Of a stretch of 64,000 nt of DNA, positions 45,143-52,562 are shown piece after piece. This DNA is from Flammeovirgaceae bacterium (GTDB lineage Bacteria > Bacteroidota > Bacteroidia > Cytophagales > Cyclobacteriaceae): NCBI GenBank assembly GCA_027487845.1, contig JAIYCV010000042.1, forward strand, positions 124,001 through 188,000. The letters run 5' to 3'. The translations under genes and the position numbers were made by a program. How positions within the stretch are numbered: position 1 is the first letter of the stretch; every line of letters starts with the position of its first letter. The notes beneath the pieces are model-generated. The model did no database searches. It was given only the letters and a program-made list of their open reading frames with translations, and was not told the DNA's origin.

Positions 45143-47041
45143 TTACAGTGCTCCCGCCTTTATTTCCTCTACCACATTTGGATCTAAAAGGGTTGTGGTA
45201 TCGCCTATGTTTGAAATCTCGCCTTCTGCCACTTTGCGCAAAATTCGCCTCATTATTTTTCCCGACCGAGTTTTAGGCAAACCACTTACAAACTGAATTT
45301 TATCCGGTTTTGCAATCGGGCCGATAATCTTAGAAACCAGCTCCTTTATTTCCTTTCTAAGCGTTTCCTCTTCGTGAGGTTTTTCGTAGCAAATCACGAA
45401 AGCATATACGCCCTGTCCTTTTATATTGTGCGGAAAGCCAACCACAGCCGTCTCACAAACGGACGAGTGCTCATCGATCGCACTTTCTATTTCGGCAGTG
45501 CCTAAGTTATGCCCAGAAACAATAATAATGTCATCTACCCGGCCTGTTATTCGATAGTAACCCTCCTCATCGCGCTTGCAACCGTCTCCCGTAAAATATT
45601 TTCCAGCGAAGGTCGAAAAGTAAGTGTCGTGAAAACGCTGGTGATCGCCATAAATGGTGCGCGCCATGGACGGCCAAGGAAATTTAATCGTCAATCTCCC
45701 TTCCACATTGTTTTCGCTGATTTCTTCACCCTTCTCGCTCATTACCGCTGGTTGAATGCCAGGCATAGGCAGCGTGGCAAAGGCGGGTTTCAAAGGCGTA
45801 ATTCCTGCTATTGGTGAAATCATTATTCCCCCAGTTTCAGTTTGCCACCACGTATCTACGATCGGGCAATTTTTCTTACCGATATTATCGTCATACCAAT
45901 GCCACGCTTCCGCGTTAATTGGTTCTCCTACTGAACCTAGCACCTGAAGTGAAGAAAGATCGTAATTCGTAACAAAGCTCAACGGGGCTTGCTCCAACGA
46001 GCGTATTGCAGTAGGTGCGGTGTAAAAAATATTCACTTTATGTTTTTCAATCACGTGCCAGAAACGTCCCATATCTGGCCATGAAGGCACTCCTTCAAAC
46101 AACACCGTAGTGGCACCGGCACTTAAAGGCCCATAAAGAATATAAGAATGACCCGTGATCCAACCAATATCTGCCGTACACCAAAACAGCTGATTTGTTT
46201 TATATTGAAATACGGTTTTAAAAGTATAGTTGGTGTAGACCATATAACCACCACATGTATGAACCATTCCTTTTGGTTTGCCTGTGGACCCAGAGGTGTA
46301 AAGTATAAATAGCATGTCTTCCGCATCCATTTCTTCGGCTTCACAGACTTTAGCTTGGTTGCCAACAACATCATGCCACCAAAAATCGCGATTGGGCAGC
46401 ATCGATATCTTGCCCCTGCTGCGCTGATAAACAATCGCTTTTTCGATTGTGGGACAATTGACCAAAGCCTCGTCAACAATACTCTTTAGGTCAAGCGTTT
46501 TGTCTCCGCGATACGCGCCATCGGAAGTTAAGATTAGTTTACAACCTGAATCGTTAATACGGTCTGCCAAAGATCCAGAAGAAAAGCCAGCGAACACAAC
46601 AGAATGGACAGCTCCAATACGAGCGCAAGCCAAAACTGCAAACGCCAATTCCGGAACCATGGGCAAGTAAATACAGACACGGTCGCCCTTCTTCACACCT
46701 TGTTGGCGAAGCATATTGGCTACTTGGTTTACTGACTCAAATAACTCTTGATAGCTGATGTGGCGCGATGGCTCATCGGTAAAATTAGATTCCCAAATAA
46801 TGGCCGTTTGATTTGCTCTATCGGCCAAATGACGGTCGATGCAATTTTCAACTATATTCAGCTTTCCGCCTTCAAACCAAGTTACTTCGGGTTTGGTGAA
46901 ATCCCATTTTAAAACCGAATCATATTTCTTTTTCCACACGAAAGTATCGGCAATTTGCTCCCAAAATTTCTCTGGATTTTCAATGCTCTGTTGGTATTGT
47001 TCTTTGTATTCGTCAAAAGTGGAAATAGTTGACATGCTCAA
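45143..47041 (-). CDS. acs: Acetyl-CoA synthetase
   Basis: Makes acetyl-CoA from acetate, ATP and CoA. The 632-residue AMP-forming enzyme has the P-loop-like YTSGSTGKPKGMVH, the TWWQTETGGIMISP motif, YFTGDGCKRDEEGYYRITGRVDD, and the C-terminal KTRSGKIMRRILR, whose Lys is the known acetylation site that turns the enzyme off. Length and motif order are normal. It has a good promoter. ATG 47041 is used; ATG 47035 is an equal alternative. No regulator gene lies beside it. Confidence 0.95.
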   Translation of the reverse strand: MSMSTISTFDEYKEQYQQSIENPEKFWEQIADTFVWKKKYDSVLKWDFTKPEVTWFEGGKLNIVENCIDRHLADRANQTAIIWESNFTDEPSRHISYQELFESVNQVANMLRQQGVKKGDRVCIYLPMVPELAFAVLACARIGAVHSVVFAGFSSGSLADRINDSGCKLILTSDGAYRGDKTLDLKSIVDEALVNCPTIEKAIVYQRSRGKISMLPNRDFWWHDVVGNQAKVCEAEEMDAEDMLFILYTSGSTGKPKGMVHTCGGYMVYTNYTFKTVFQYKTNQLFWCTADIGWITGHSYILYGPLSAGATTVLFEGVPSWPDMGRFWHVIEKHKVNIFYTAPTAIRSLEQAPLSFVTNYDLSSLQVLGSVGEPINAEAWHWYDDNIGKKNCPIVDTWWQTETGGIMISPIAGITPLKPAFATLPMPGIQPAVMSEKGEEISENNVEGRLTIKFPWPSMARTIYGDHQRFHDTYFSTFAGKYFTGDGCKRDEEGYYRITGRVDDIIIVSGHNLGTAEIESAIDEHSSVCETAVVGFPHNIKGQGVYAFVICYEKPHEEETLRKEIKELVSKIIGPIAKPDKIQFVSGLPKTRSGKIMRRILRKVAEGEISNIGDTTTLLDPNVVEEIKAGAL

Positions 47042-47088
47042 TTTGGGATTAAAATTGAATTAAAATTGAAATCTTTTTAGGAGTATGC

Positions 47089-47096
47089 CAAATCTA
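47089..47096 (-). promoter_or_regulatory. -7 promoter element for acs
   Basis: Minus-strand TAGATTTG matches TAnnTTTG, with a TTTG 19 bases upstream fitting the -33 element. The leader would be about 45 bases. This is the best two-part promoter in the window. Confidence 0.7.
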
Positions 47097-47129
47097 TAAC
47101 TAACAAGTTTTTGATCAAATGGCATAAAT

Positions 47130-47804
47130 TCATTTTAGTGCTCTTACCATCTCGCGCTTGCCGGGTGGCCCAGATAACGTTTCGATTTTCATTCCGAATG
47201 ATTTAAGGTCACGTTTAACCTGCCCTTTGGCGCAATAGGTAACAAACACGCCTTTTGGTTTCATCGCTTGCACTACTTTTTCTAAAATACCCACTTCCCA
47301 CATTTCCGGTTGTTTGTTGGGTGCAAAGGCATCAAAAAAAACTAAATCAAAATCACTTGGCCGGAAGCTGCTCTCCTGTAATGTCATTTTTCTTTTTTCC
47401 AGCGTAAAGTTCGCGAGAATTGAAACGGGCTCATTCCAACCCGATTCGTGTAAAGACATGAACAATTGTTTTGAATGTGGAAACAGCACATCATTATAAT
47501 AGCTGAGTTGATCAGCTATTTCAATTGAGATTGGGAACGCCTCTAGTGAAGTATAGTGAACTTTGATTTTTGAATCTTGAATTTGCCTGGCTGTGAGCAA
47601 CGCATTAAGGCCGGTGCCAAAACCTACTTCCAAAATGTTTATTTCGTCTGGTGTATTCTGTTCAATAAAGAAATCCAATCCATTCTTGATAAATACATGT
47701 TGCGACTCTTGCACAGCGCCATGAGTGGAATGATAGGTTTCGTTTAAATCGGTATTTAATAATGAGTGAGAACCATCGCCCGTGGTGATGAGTTGCAATG
47801 CCAT
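47130..47804 (-). CDS. mnmD: MnmC-like tRNA wobble-uridine methyltransferase (MnmD)
   Basis: Finishes mnm5(s2)U at the tRNA wobble position by SAM-dependent methylation. The 224-residue protein is the methyltransferase half only: NILEVGFGTGLNALLTAR (motif I), FDLVFFDAFAPNKQPEMWE (motif IV), and GVFVTYCAKGQVKRDL. It lacks the FAD-dependent oxidoreductase half of E. coli MnmC, as in other bacteria with MnmD. A long frame from 47993 overlaps ispF and encodes implausible sequence, so I start at ATG 47804, which overlaps the ispF stop as TAATG. Confidence 0.85.
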   Translation of the reverse strand: MALQLITTGDGSHSLLNTDLNETYHSTHGAVQESQHVFIKNGLDFFIEQNTPDEINILEVGFGTGLNALLTARQIQDSKIKVHYTSLEAFPISIEIADQLSYYNDVLFPHSKQLFMSLHESGWNEPVSILANFTLEKRKMTLQESSFRPSDFDLVFFDAFAPNKQPEMWEVGILEKVVQAMKPKGVFVTYCAKGQVKRDLKSFGMKIETLSGPPGKREMVRALK

Positions 47805-48289
47805 TATTCCTTTATTATTAACACTACAGCATAGGCGTTGATGCCTTCCCTCCTTCCGACATATCCAATTGTTTCGTTGGTGGTGGCTTTTATGGATACA
47901 TCGTCTTCGCTGATATTCATTAATGGAGCGAGCACTTGCTTCATAGCGGGTATGTGAGGATTGATTTTTGGTAGTTCCAATGTGAGCGTACAATCCACGT
48001 TGCCGATAGTCCAGCCTTTATCTGTAAGCATTCGGGTGACATCTTTCAAAAAGAATTTGCTGTCCATACCCTTCCAACGATCATCTTTATTAGAATAGTG
48101 AAAACCTATGTCGCGCATGTTGGCGGCACCGAGTAGTGCATCGCAGATGGCATGAATGAGCACATCCGCATCGGAATGACCAACGGCCCCTTTGTCTGCC
48201 GGAATGTTAATGCCCCCCAACCACAACGGACGATCGCTTTCCAGCTGGTGAACGTCAAAACCCAATCCAACTCGTATTTTTGTCTTCAT
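47804..48289 (-). CDS. ispF: 2-C-methyl-D-erythritol 2,4-cyclodiphosphate synthase
   Basis: MEP isoprenoid pathway step forming MEcPP. The 161-residue protein carries GLGFDVHQL at residues 8-16, with Asp and His as zinc ligands, VGHSDADVLIHAICDALLGAA, DIGFHYSNKDDRWKG, and the C-terminal KATTNETIGYVGRREGINAYAV. It is a homotrimer in known cases. Its stop overlaps the mnmD start, and an M16 peptidase gene ends 27 bases upstream, so M16-ispF-mnmD look like an operon. No ispD gene is adjacent. Confidence 0.95.
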   Translation of the reverse strand: MKTKIRVGLGFDVHQLESDRPLWLGGINIPADKGAVGHSDADVLIHAICDALLGAANMRDIGFHYSNKDDRWKGMDSKFFLKDVTRMLTDKGWTIGNVDCTLTLELPKINPHIPAMKQVLAPLMNISEDDVSIKATTNETIGYVGRREGINAYAVVLIIKE

Positions 48290-48316
48290 TGAAATAGCTG
48301 AGGGTTTTTAGAATTT

Positions 48317-49558
48317 TTACTTTCCGCTTGCTTTGTAATACATCGCACTTGAATTCGTCTCAGTCAAAATTTCAGTTGCCATTCTGTTAATATCTTCGTT
48401 TGTCACCGATTTTATCCTGTCGGGTTCTTTATTCACTAAGTCAGGGTCACCCGAAAGAGAAGCAAACGCCAAGTTCATGGCACGGTTTAGTACTTCCACT
48501 TTATCAAACTCCATTGTGGCAAGGGCCTGATTCTTTACCTTTTCAAGTTCGCTATTTTGGACGCCCTCTGTTTTAAACTTTGTCAAAACGAGTTCAAGTT
48601 CGTCCTCCGCCTGTTCGAGCGTTATGCCCTCCTTTACTCGTCCATTGATGACCAACATCCCCGGATCAATGGTGCCCATCACAAAAGAAGATATGGAAGT
48701 AAAAATCTCCTTTTCTTTCACGAGTGTTTGATACAGCCTGCTCGAATGCCCTCTACTTAACACATCGCTCATCAGATCTGAGGCATAATAATCTTTGTTA
48801 AATCTACCGGGCATATGATACGTTTTGTATAATGCATTTGCGGGTACATTGGCCTCTACGGTCAGCATCCGTTTTTCAACTTGCTTGGGCTCAGCGGGCA
48901 AATTTCTAACTTTCCTTTTGCCTGATGGAATAGGCGCAAACCATTTTTCAGAAAGGTCCTTTACTTGATTGAAAGTTACTTTACCAGCCACCACCATAAT
49001 CGCATTGCTTGGAATGTAATGGGTAAAGAAAAATTCTTTTACATCATCCATGGTAGCGTTCTCGATATGGCTAATTTCCTTGCCAATAGTCGCCCACAAG
49101 TAGGGATGAGTTTTGTAAGCAAGCGGCCGTAGCTTGAGCCAAACATCCCCGTAAGGTTGATTCAGATAGCGTTGTTTAAATTCTTCTATCACCACTTTGC
49201 GTTGTACTTCTAGCACGTTGGGGTCAAATGATAAACTCAACATACGATCGCTTTCCAGCCAAAAGGCTGTTTCCAGATTTGCCGCTGGCAGTGTTAAATA
49301 ATAATTGGTAATATCGGTACTGGTAAAAGCATTGTTTTCGCCCCCAACCAATTGAAGTGGTTCGTCATAACTAGGTATGTTAGCAGAGCCTCCAAACATT
49401 AAATGCTCAAAAAGATGCGCAAAACCTGTTTTAGTAGGAAGTTCATCGCGCGAACCAACATCGTATAAAATATTCATGACTGCAATCTGCACGGCTGGGT
49501 CTTCATGCACCAACACACGCAAGCCATTCTCTAAGGTAAACTGTTTATAAGGAATCAT
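48317..49558 (-). CDS. M16-family zinc peptidase
   Basis: A 413-residue peptidase of the pitrilysin/mitochondrial processing peptidase family. The inverted zinc motif HxxEH is HLFEH near residues 44-48 (FAHLFEHLMFGG), with the third ligand Glu in the ERKVVIEEFKQRY helix. The C-terminal half is the inactive M16_C domain. There is no signal peptide, so a cytoplasmic oligopeptidase role is likely, although Bacteroidota often pair active and inactive M16 subunits in the periplasm. No partner subunit is adjacent. Confidence 0.9.
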   Translation of the reverse strand: MIPYKQFTLENGLRVLVHEDPAVQIAVMNILYDVGSRDELPTKTGFAHLFEHLMFGGSANIPSYDEPLQLVGGENNAFTSTDITNYYLTLPAANLETAFWLESDRMLSLSFDPNVLEVQRKVVIEEFKQRYLNQPYGDVWLKLRPLAYKTHPYLWATIGKEISHIENATMDDVKEFFFTHYIPSNAIMVVAGKVTFNQVKDLSEKWFAPIPSGKRKVRNLPAEPKQVEKRMLTVEANVPANALYKTYHMPGRFNKDYYASDLMSDVLSRGHSSRLYQTLVKEKEIFTSISSFVMGTIDPGMLVINGRVKEGITLEQAEDELELVLTKFKTEGVQNSELEKVKNQALATMEFDKVEVLNRAMNLAFASLSGDPDLVNKEPDRIKSVTNEDINRMATEILTETNSSAMYYKASGK

Positions 49559-49566
49559 AGGAGGGT

Positions 49567-49574
49567 CAAAAATA
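49567..49574 (-). promoter_or_regulatory. -7 promoter element for the M16 peptidase operon
   Basis: Minus-strand TATTTTTG matches TAnnTTTG, 8 bases before the ATG at 49558. Confidence 0.6.
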
Positions 49575-49740
49575 AGAAAGAGAAGCGGATATTGACCTCT
49601 CTTGTTTTAAAGATAAGGCATGTTGCCGAAAAAATACTCTTTTTTAGTTGACGGAGAACTTTATGAATTGATTCTGGAATTCGGTTCTGGAACTTAGACT
49701 ATTTTTAAGAGCAATTTCGACTATCAAAAAAAATCAGTTT

Positions 49741-50652
49741 ATGCAAACCATATTAGGAGCCAACGGAGCCATTGCTACCCAGCTTTCAAAATATTTACCC
49801 GCTTATACCACGCAAATAAGGCAAGTAAGTCGCAATCCAAAAAAGGTAAATGCAACCGATGAATTGGTTTCAGCCGATTTTTTAAGTTATGAACAAACAG
49901 AAAAAGCGGTAGCCGGAAGTGAAGTTGTTTACTTTTTGGCAGGCTTGAAATACGACATAAAAGTGTGGCAGCGCGATTGGCCTATGCTGATGCGTAATGT
50001 TATTGATGCGTGCAAGAAGCACAATGCCAAGTTGGTATTCTTCGACAACGTATACCCTTATGGTTTTGTAAAAGGCCCGATGACCGAAGAAACGCCTTTT
50101 AACCCAATAAGCAAAAAGGGTGAGGTTAGGGCAAAAGTTGACACGATGCTTTTGGATGAAATAAAAGCCAAGAATCTGAACGGAATGATTGTACGCGCTG
50201 CTGATTTTTATGGCCCAAACGTGCTCTTGAGCTTACCTCATACCCTGGTTACCGAAAAATTAAAAGCGAAGAAAACGTCTCAATGGTTTGGGAACGCTAA
50301 AGCGGTTCACAGTTTTACGTATACCCCTGATGCAGGAAAATGCGTTGCTTTACTTGGTAACACGCCTTCAGCGTTTAACCAAACCTGGCATGCGCTAACT
50401 AGCAACCAAAAAATTACTGGAGAAGCGTATGTGAAAATTGCCTGCGAATTGGCGAATCGACCTTATAAAATCCAACCATTATCGAAGGGAATGGTAAAGG
50501 TGATTGGCTTATTTGTGCCTGTCCTCAAAGAGTTTGGCGAAATGATGTACCAATATGAGAACGACTATTTTTTCGATAGCTCTAAATTCGAAAAGGCATT
50601 TAATCTGACAGCTATCAGTTACAGGGCAGGCATCGCGGAAACGCTCAAATAA
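49741..50652 (+). CDS. NAD-dependent epimerase/dehydratase family protein
   Basis: A 303-residue extended short-chain dehydrogenase. Seen are a nucleotide-binding GANGAIATQL at residues 6-15, VVYFLAGLKYDIKVW, NVYPYGFVKGPMTEETPFNPISKKGEVR, where Tyr and Lys around YGF and SKKG may be catalytic, and RAADFYGPNV. It may act on a nucleotide sugar or a similar substrate; the reaction is unknown. A one-mismatch -7 element (TATTTTTA) lies about 40 bases upstream. It is followed by the sphingolipid-desaturase-like gene, which has its own promoter. Confidence 0.83.
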   Translation: MQTILGANGAIATQLSKYLPAYTTQIRQVSRNPKKVNATDELVSADFLSYEQTEKAVAGSEVVYFLAGLKYDIKVWQRDWPMLMRNVIDACKKHNAKLVFFDNVYPYGFVKGPMTEETPFNPISKKGEVRAKVDTMLLDEIKAKNLNGMIVRAADFYGPNVLLSLPHTLVTEKLKAKKTSQWFGNAKAVHSFTYTPDAGKCVALLGNTPSAFNQTWHALTSNQKITGEAYVKIACELANRPYKIQPLSKGMVKVIGLFVPVLKEFGEMMYQYENDYFFDSSKFEKAFNLTAISYRAGIAETLK

Positions 50653-50715
50653 GCGATCTGATAAAAATCATCAACCAACAAAAAAACTCATTTGTGCTTT
50701 TGTTGTTGTAGAGTC

Positions 50716-50723
50716 TATATTTG
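50716..50723 (+). promoter_or_regulatory. -7 promoter element for the desaturase gene
   Basis: TATATTTG matches TAnnTTTG, 6 bases before the ATG at 50730, giving a leaderless or near-leaderless message. Confidence 0.65.
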
Positions 50724-50729
50724 CGCCCT

Positions 50730-51734
50730 ATGTCAACAGCCAATTTTTATTTTTCTGCCGAGCCAGAGCCTCATCGCGTTCGCACCCTTCAAATTCTTAA
50801 GCAATATCCCGAAGTAAAGAAGCTCATGGGCAGAAACCCACTTACCATTTTCGCGATTATTGGTTTGGTAGGCGGAATGATCGGAATCTCTTATTTGGTG
50901 AAAGATTCTGCCTGGTGGCTGGTTCTTTTGGTGGCCTATGGCGTAGGTGCATTTTTCAATCATTCTTTGTTTGTAATGATCCACGAGTGTTCGCATCATT
51001 TGTTATTCAAAAACAAAACACTCAACAGGTTGGCCGCTATTGCATCTAACCTGCCCCACGTGTTTCCTTCGGCTATTTCCTTCGAACGCTACCATATCAA
51101 ACATCATTCTTTTCAAGGTGTGCACGAGCTAGATGCCGATTTGCCCGATTATTGGGAAGCTAAATTGATCCGTAACTCAACACTGGGCAAAGCATTCTGG
51201 TTATTGATATTTCCTGTTTTTCAGGTTATTCGCACATTTCGGTTGAGTGAAATAAAACCAGTTGATGGTTGGACGATCACCAATTGGGTTATTCAATTAA
51301 GCTTCAATGTTGCTATTTGGGTGTTCTTTGGCCCTAAGGCACTCATCTTTATGCTAGCTAGTTTTTTCTTTTCTGTGGGATTACATCCGCTTGGCGCGAG
51401 ATGGATTCAAGAACATTTTTTGACCATCGATGAAAATCAAGAAACGTATAGTTATTATGGCCCTCTTAATGCAGTTGCATTCAATGTAGGTTTCCACAAT
51501 GAACACCATGATTTTCCGTCCATTCCGTGGAACAGGCTGCCTCAGTTAAAAGCTAAGGCACCTGCTTTCTATGACACGCTCCACTCGCATAATTCATGGA
51601 CAAAGCTTTGGTTGCGCTTTTTGTTCGACAGCAAAATTTCCCTCTTCAGCCGCACCATGCGGAACGAACGCGGAAAAGTTGCCCTTACGGATGAGAGCAA
51701 GCCCGATATGGAGATGGCAACCCAGAAAGTCTAG
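50730..51734 (+). CDS. Sphingolipid delta-4-desaturase-like fatty acid desaturase
   Basis: A 334-residue membrane di-iron desaturase. Its histidine boxes are HECSHH, HIKHH and HNEHHDFPSIPW, and the block ETYSYYGPLN...FNVGFHNEHHDFP is nearly the same as in animal DEGS1, the dihydroceramide delta-4-desaturase. The N-terminal PHRVRTLQILKQYPEVKKLMG also matches the sphingolipid-delta4-desaturase N-terminal domain. It would add a 4,5-trans double bond to a sphingoid base in the inner membrane. Bacteroidota make dihydrosphingolipids, so a substrate is plausible. Spt or other sphingolipid genes are not in the window. The TTG at 50721 lies in the promoter and is not used. Confidence 0.82.
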   Translation: MSTANFYFSAEPEPHRVRTLQILKQYPEVKKLMGRNPLTIFAIIGLVGGMIGISYLVKDSAWWLVLLVAYGVGAFFNHSLFVMIHECSHHLLFKNKTLNRLAAIASNLPHVFPSAISFERYHIKHHSFQGVHELDADLPDYWEAKLIRNSTLGKAFWLLIFPVFQVIRTFRLSEIKPVDGWTITNWVIQLSFNVAIWVFFGPKALIFMLASFFFSVGLHPLGARWIQEHFLTIDENQETYSYYGPLNAVAFNVGFHNEHHDFPSIPWNRLPQLKAKAPAFYDTLHSHNSWTKLWLRFLFDSKISLFSRTMRNERGKVALTDESKPDMEMATQKV

Positions 51735-52147
51735 GAGATTAGAGATTTTAAAAATCCTTCGGCCGTCATTACCGGTAGTGGCGAACGTCTATAATCCTTT
51801 AGATTTCGTGTAATAATCACGGATGCTTTATTTTCTATTGCCGCATAATTTTGAACGCCATCTTCAAAGTCTGTAAAATTGGAAGCTAGTGCCAATTCGA
51901 CAGCTTTTTCACCCACATTCGCAATTTGGATCAACGCTTTTATTCTGGTTAATGCTTTTCTAGATTCCGTGTTGGAATACTTTTTTCTCAAAACATAATG
52001 GGCGTTGGTAAAACTAAGGGCGGAAATTAAAATAGTTATTTCCTTGCGGTCGGCCTTGGAAAATAGCTGAGCGGCACTTTTGTAAAATGGCTCACGCCTA
52101 TCTAATAAATCCAGCAAAATATCGGTATCGACAAAGGCTCGTTCCAT
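51731..52147 (-). CDS. PIN-domain toxin (VapC-like)
   Basis: A 138-residue PIN domain protein: FVDTDILLDLLDRREPF at residues 5-21, with Asp8 as the first acidic residue, an SFTNAHYVLR helix, and DFEDGVQNYAAIENKASVIITRNLKDY, carrying the later Asp/Glu and the final Asp. Predicted RNase toxin. It overlaps the antitoxin stop by one base (TAATG). Its TAG stop codon shares the CTAG tetramer with the stop codon of the convergent desaturase gene, so both genes end on the same four bases. Confidence 0.85.
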   Translation of the reverse strand: MERAFVDTDILLDLLDRREPFYKSAAQLFSKADRKEITILISALSFTNAHYVLRKKYSNTESRKALTRIKALIQIANVGEKAVELALASNFTDFEDGVQNYAAIENKASVIITRNLKDYRRSPLPVMTAEGFLKSLIS

Positions 52148-52383
52148 TATTTGTATTTCCTTTCAAGATAATCGGCATAACCCTTTTGATGATCTACTGA
52201 CTCTCCTTGTAAAATACCAGAAATACTTTTTACTAAAGGGGTAATTTCATCGTCATTGCCTTGAGTAATTTTATCTAAATAATTTTCTACCATTTTGGAA
52301 AGGCTCGTATTGCGCTTCTTGGCAAAGCCTTTCCCACGCTCAATAGTTTTTGTTTTAATGCGAAGCGTTAACTTTGTTTCCAT
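52147..52383 (-). CDS. Antitoxin, DUF6364-like
   Basis: A 78-residue protein with the N-terminal pattern of DUF6364-type antitoxins: KLTLRIKTKTIERGKGFAKKRNTSLSKMVENYL, a strand followed by two helices as in ribbon-helix-helix DNA-binding proteins. The C-terminal 30 residues would bind the PIN toxin. The -7 element lies 5 bases upstream of the start codon, so the pair is expressed from its own leaderless promoter, probably autorepressed; that regulation is inferred from the family. Confidence 0.8.
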   Translation of the reverse strand: METKLTLRIKTKTIERGKGFAKKRNTSLSKMVENYLDKITQGNDDEITPLVKSISGILQGESVDHQKGYADYLERKYK

Positions 52384-52388
52384 ACGTA

Positions 52389-52396
52389 CAAAATTA
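52389..52396 (-). promoter_or_regulatory. -7 promoter element for the DUF6364-PIN pair
   Basis: Minus-strand TAATTTTG matches TAnnTTTG, 5 bases before the antitoxin ATG at 52383. Confidence 0.6.
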
Positions 52397-52562
52397 GAAA
52401 ATATATACGCAATTAAAACACGACTATATTTGTTTTTTCTATTCTTATCTTGCGTTTCAAATCCTTATTTTAGGTGTGATTCTAAAGTCATGACCCAAAT
52501 ACATGAAATTGCCATCAACAAACGTTGCACTCACTGTATGATAAAACACCATTAATTAGCAC

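Noticed and set aside
47805-47993. N-terminal extension of the MnmD frame up to 47993
   Set aside because: It lies entirely within ispF in another frame, encodes His/Arg/Ser-rich sequence with no family match, and the ATG at 47804 fits the overlap pattern.
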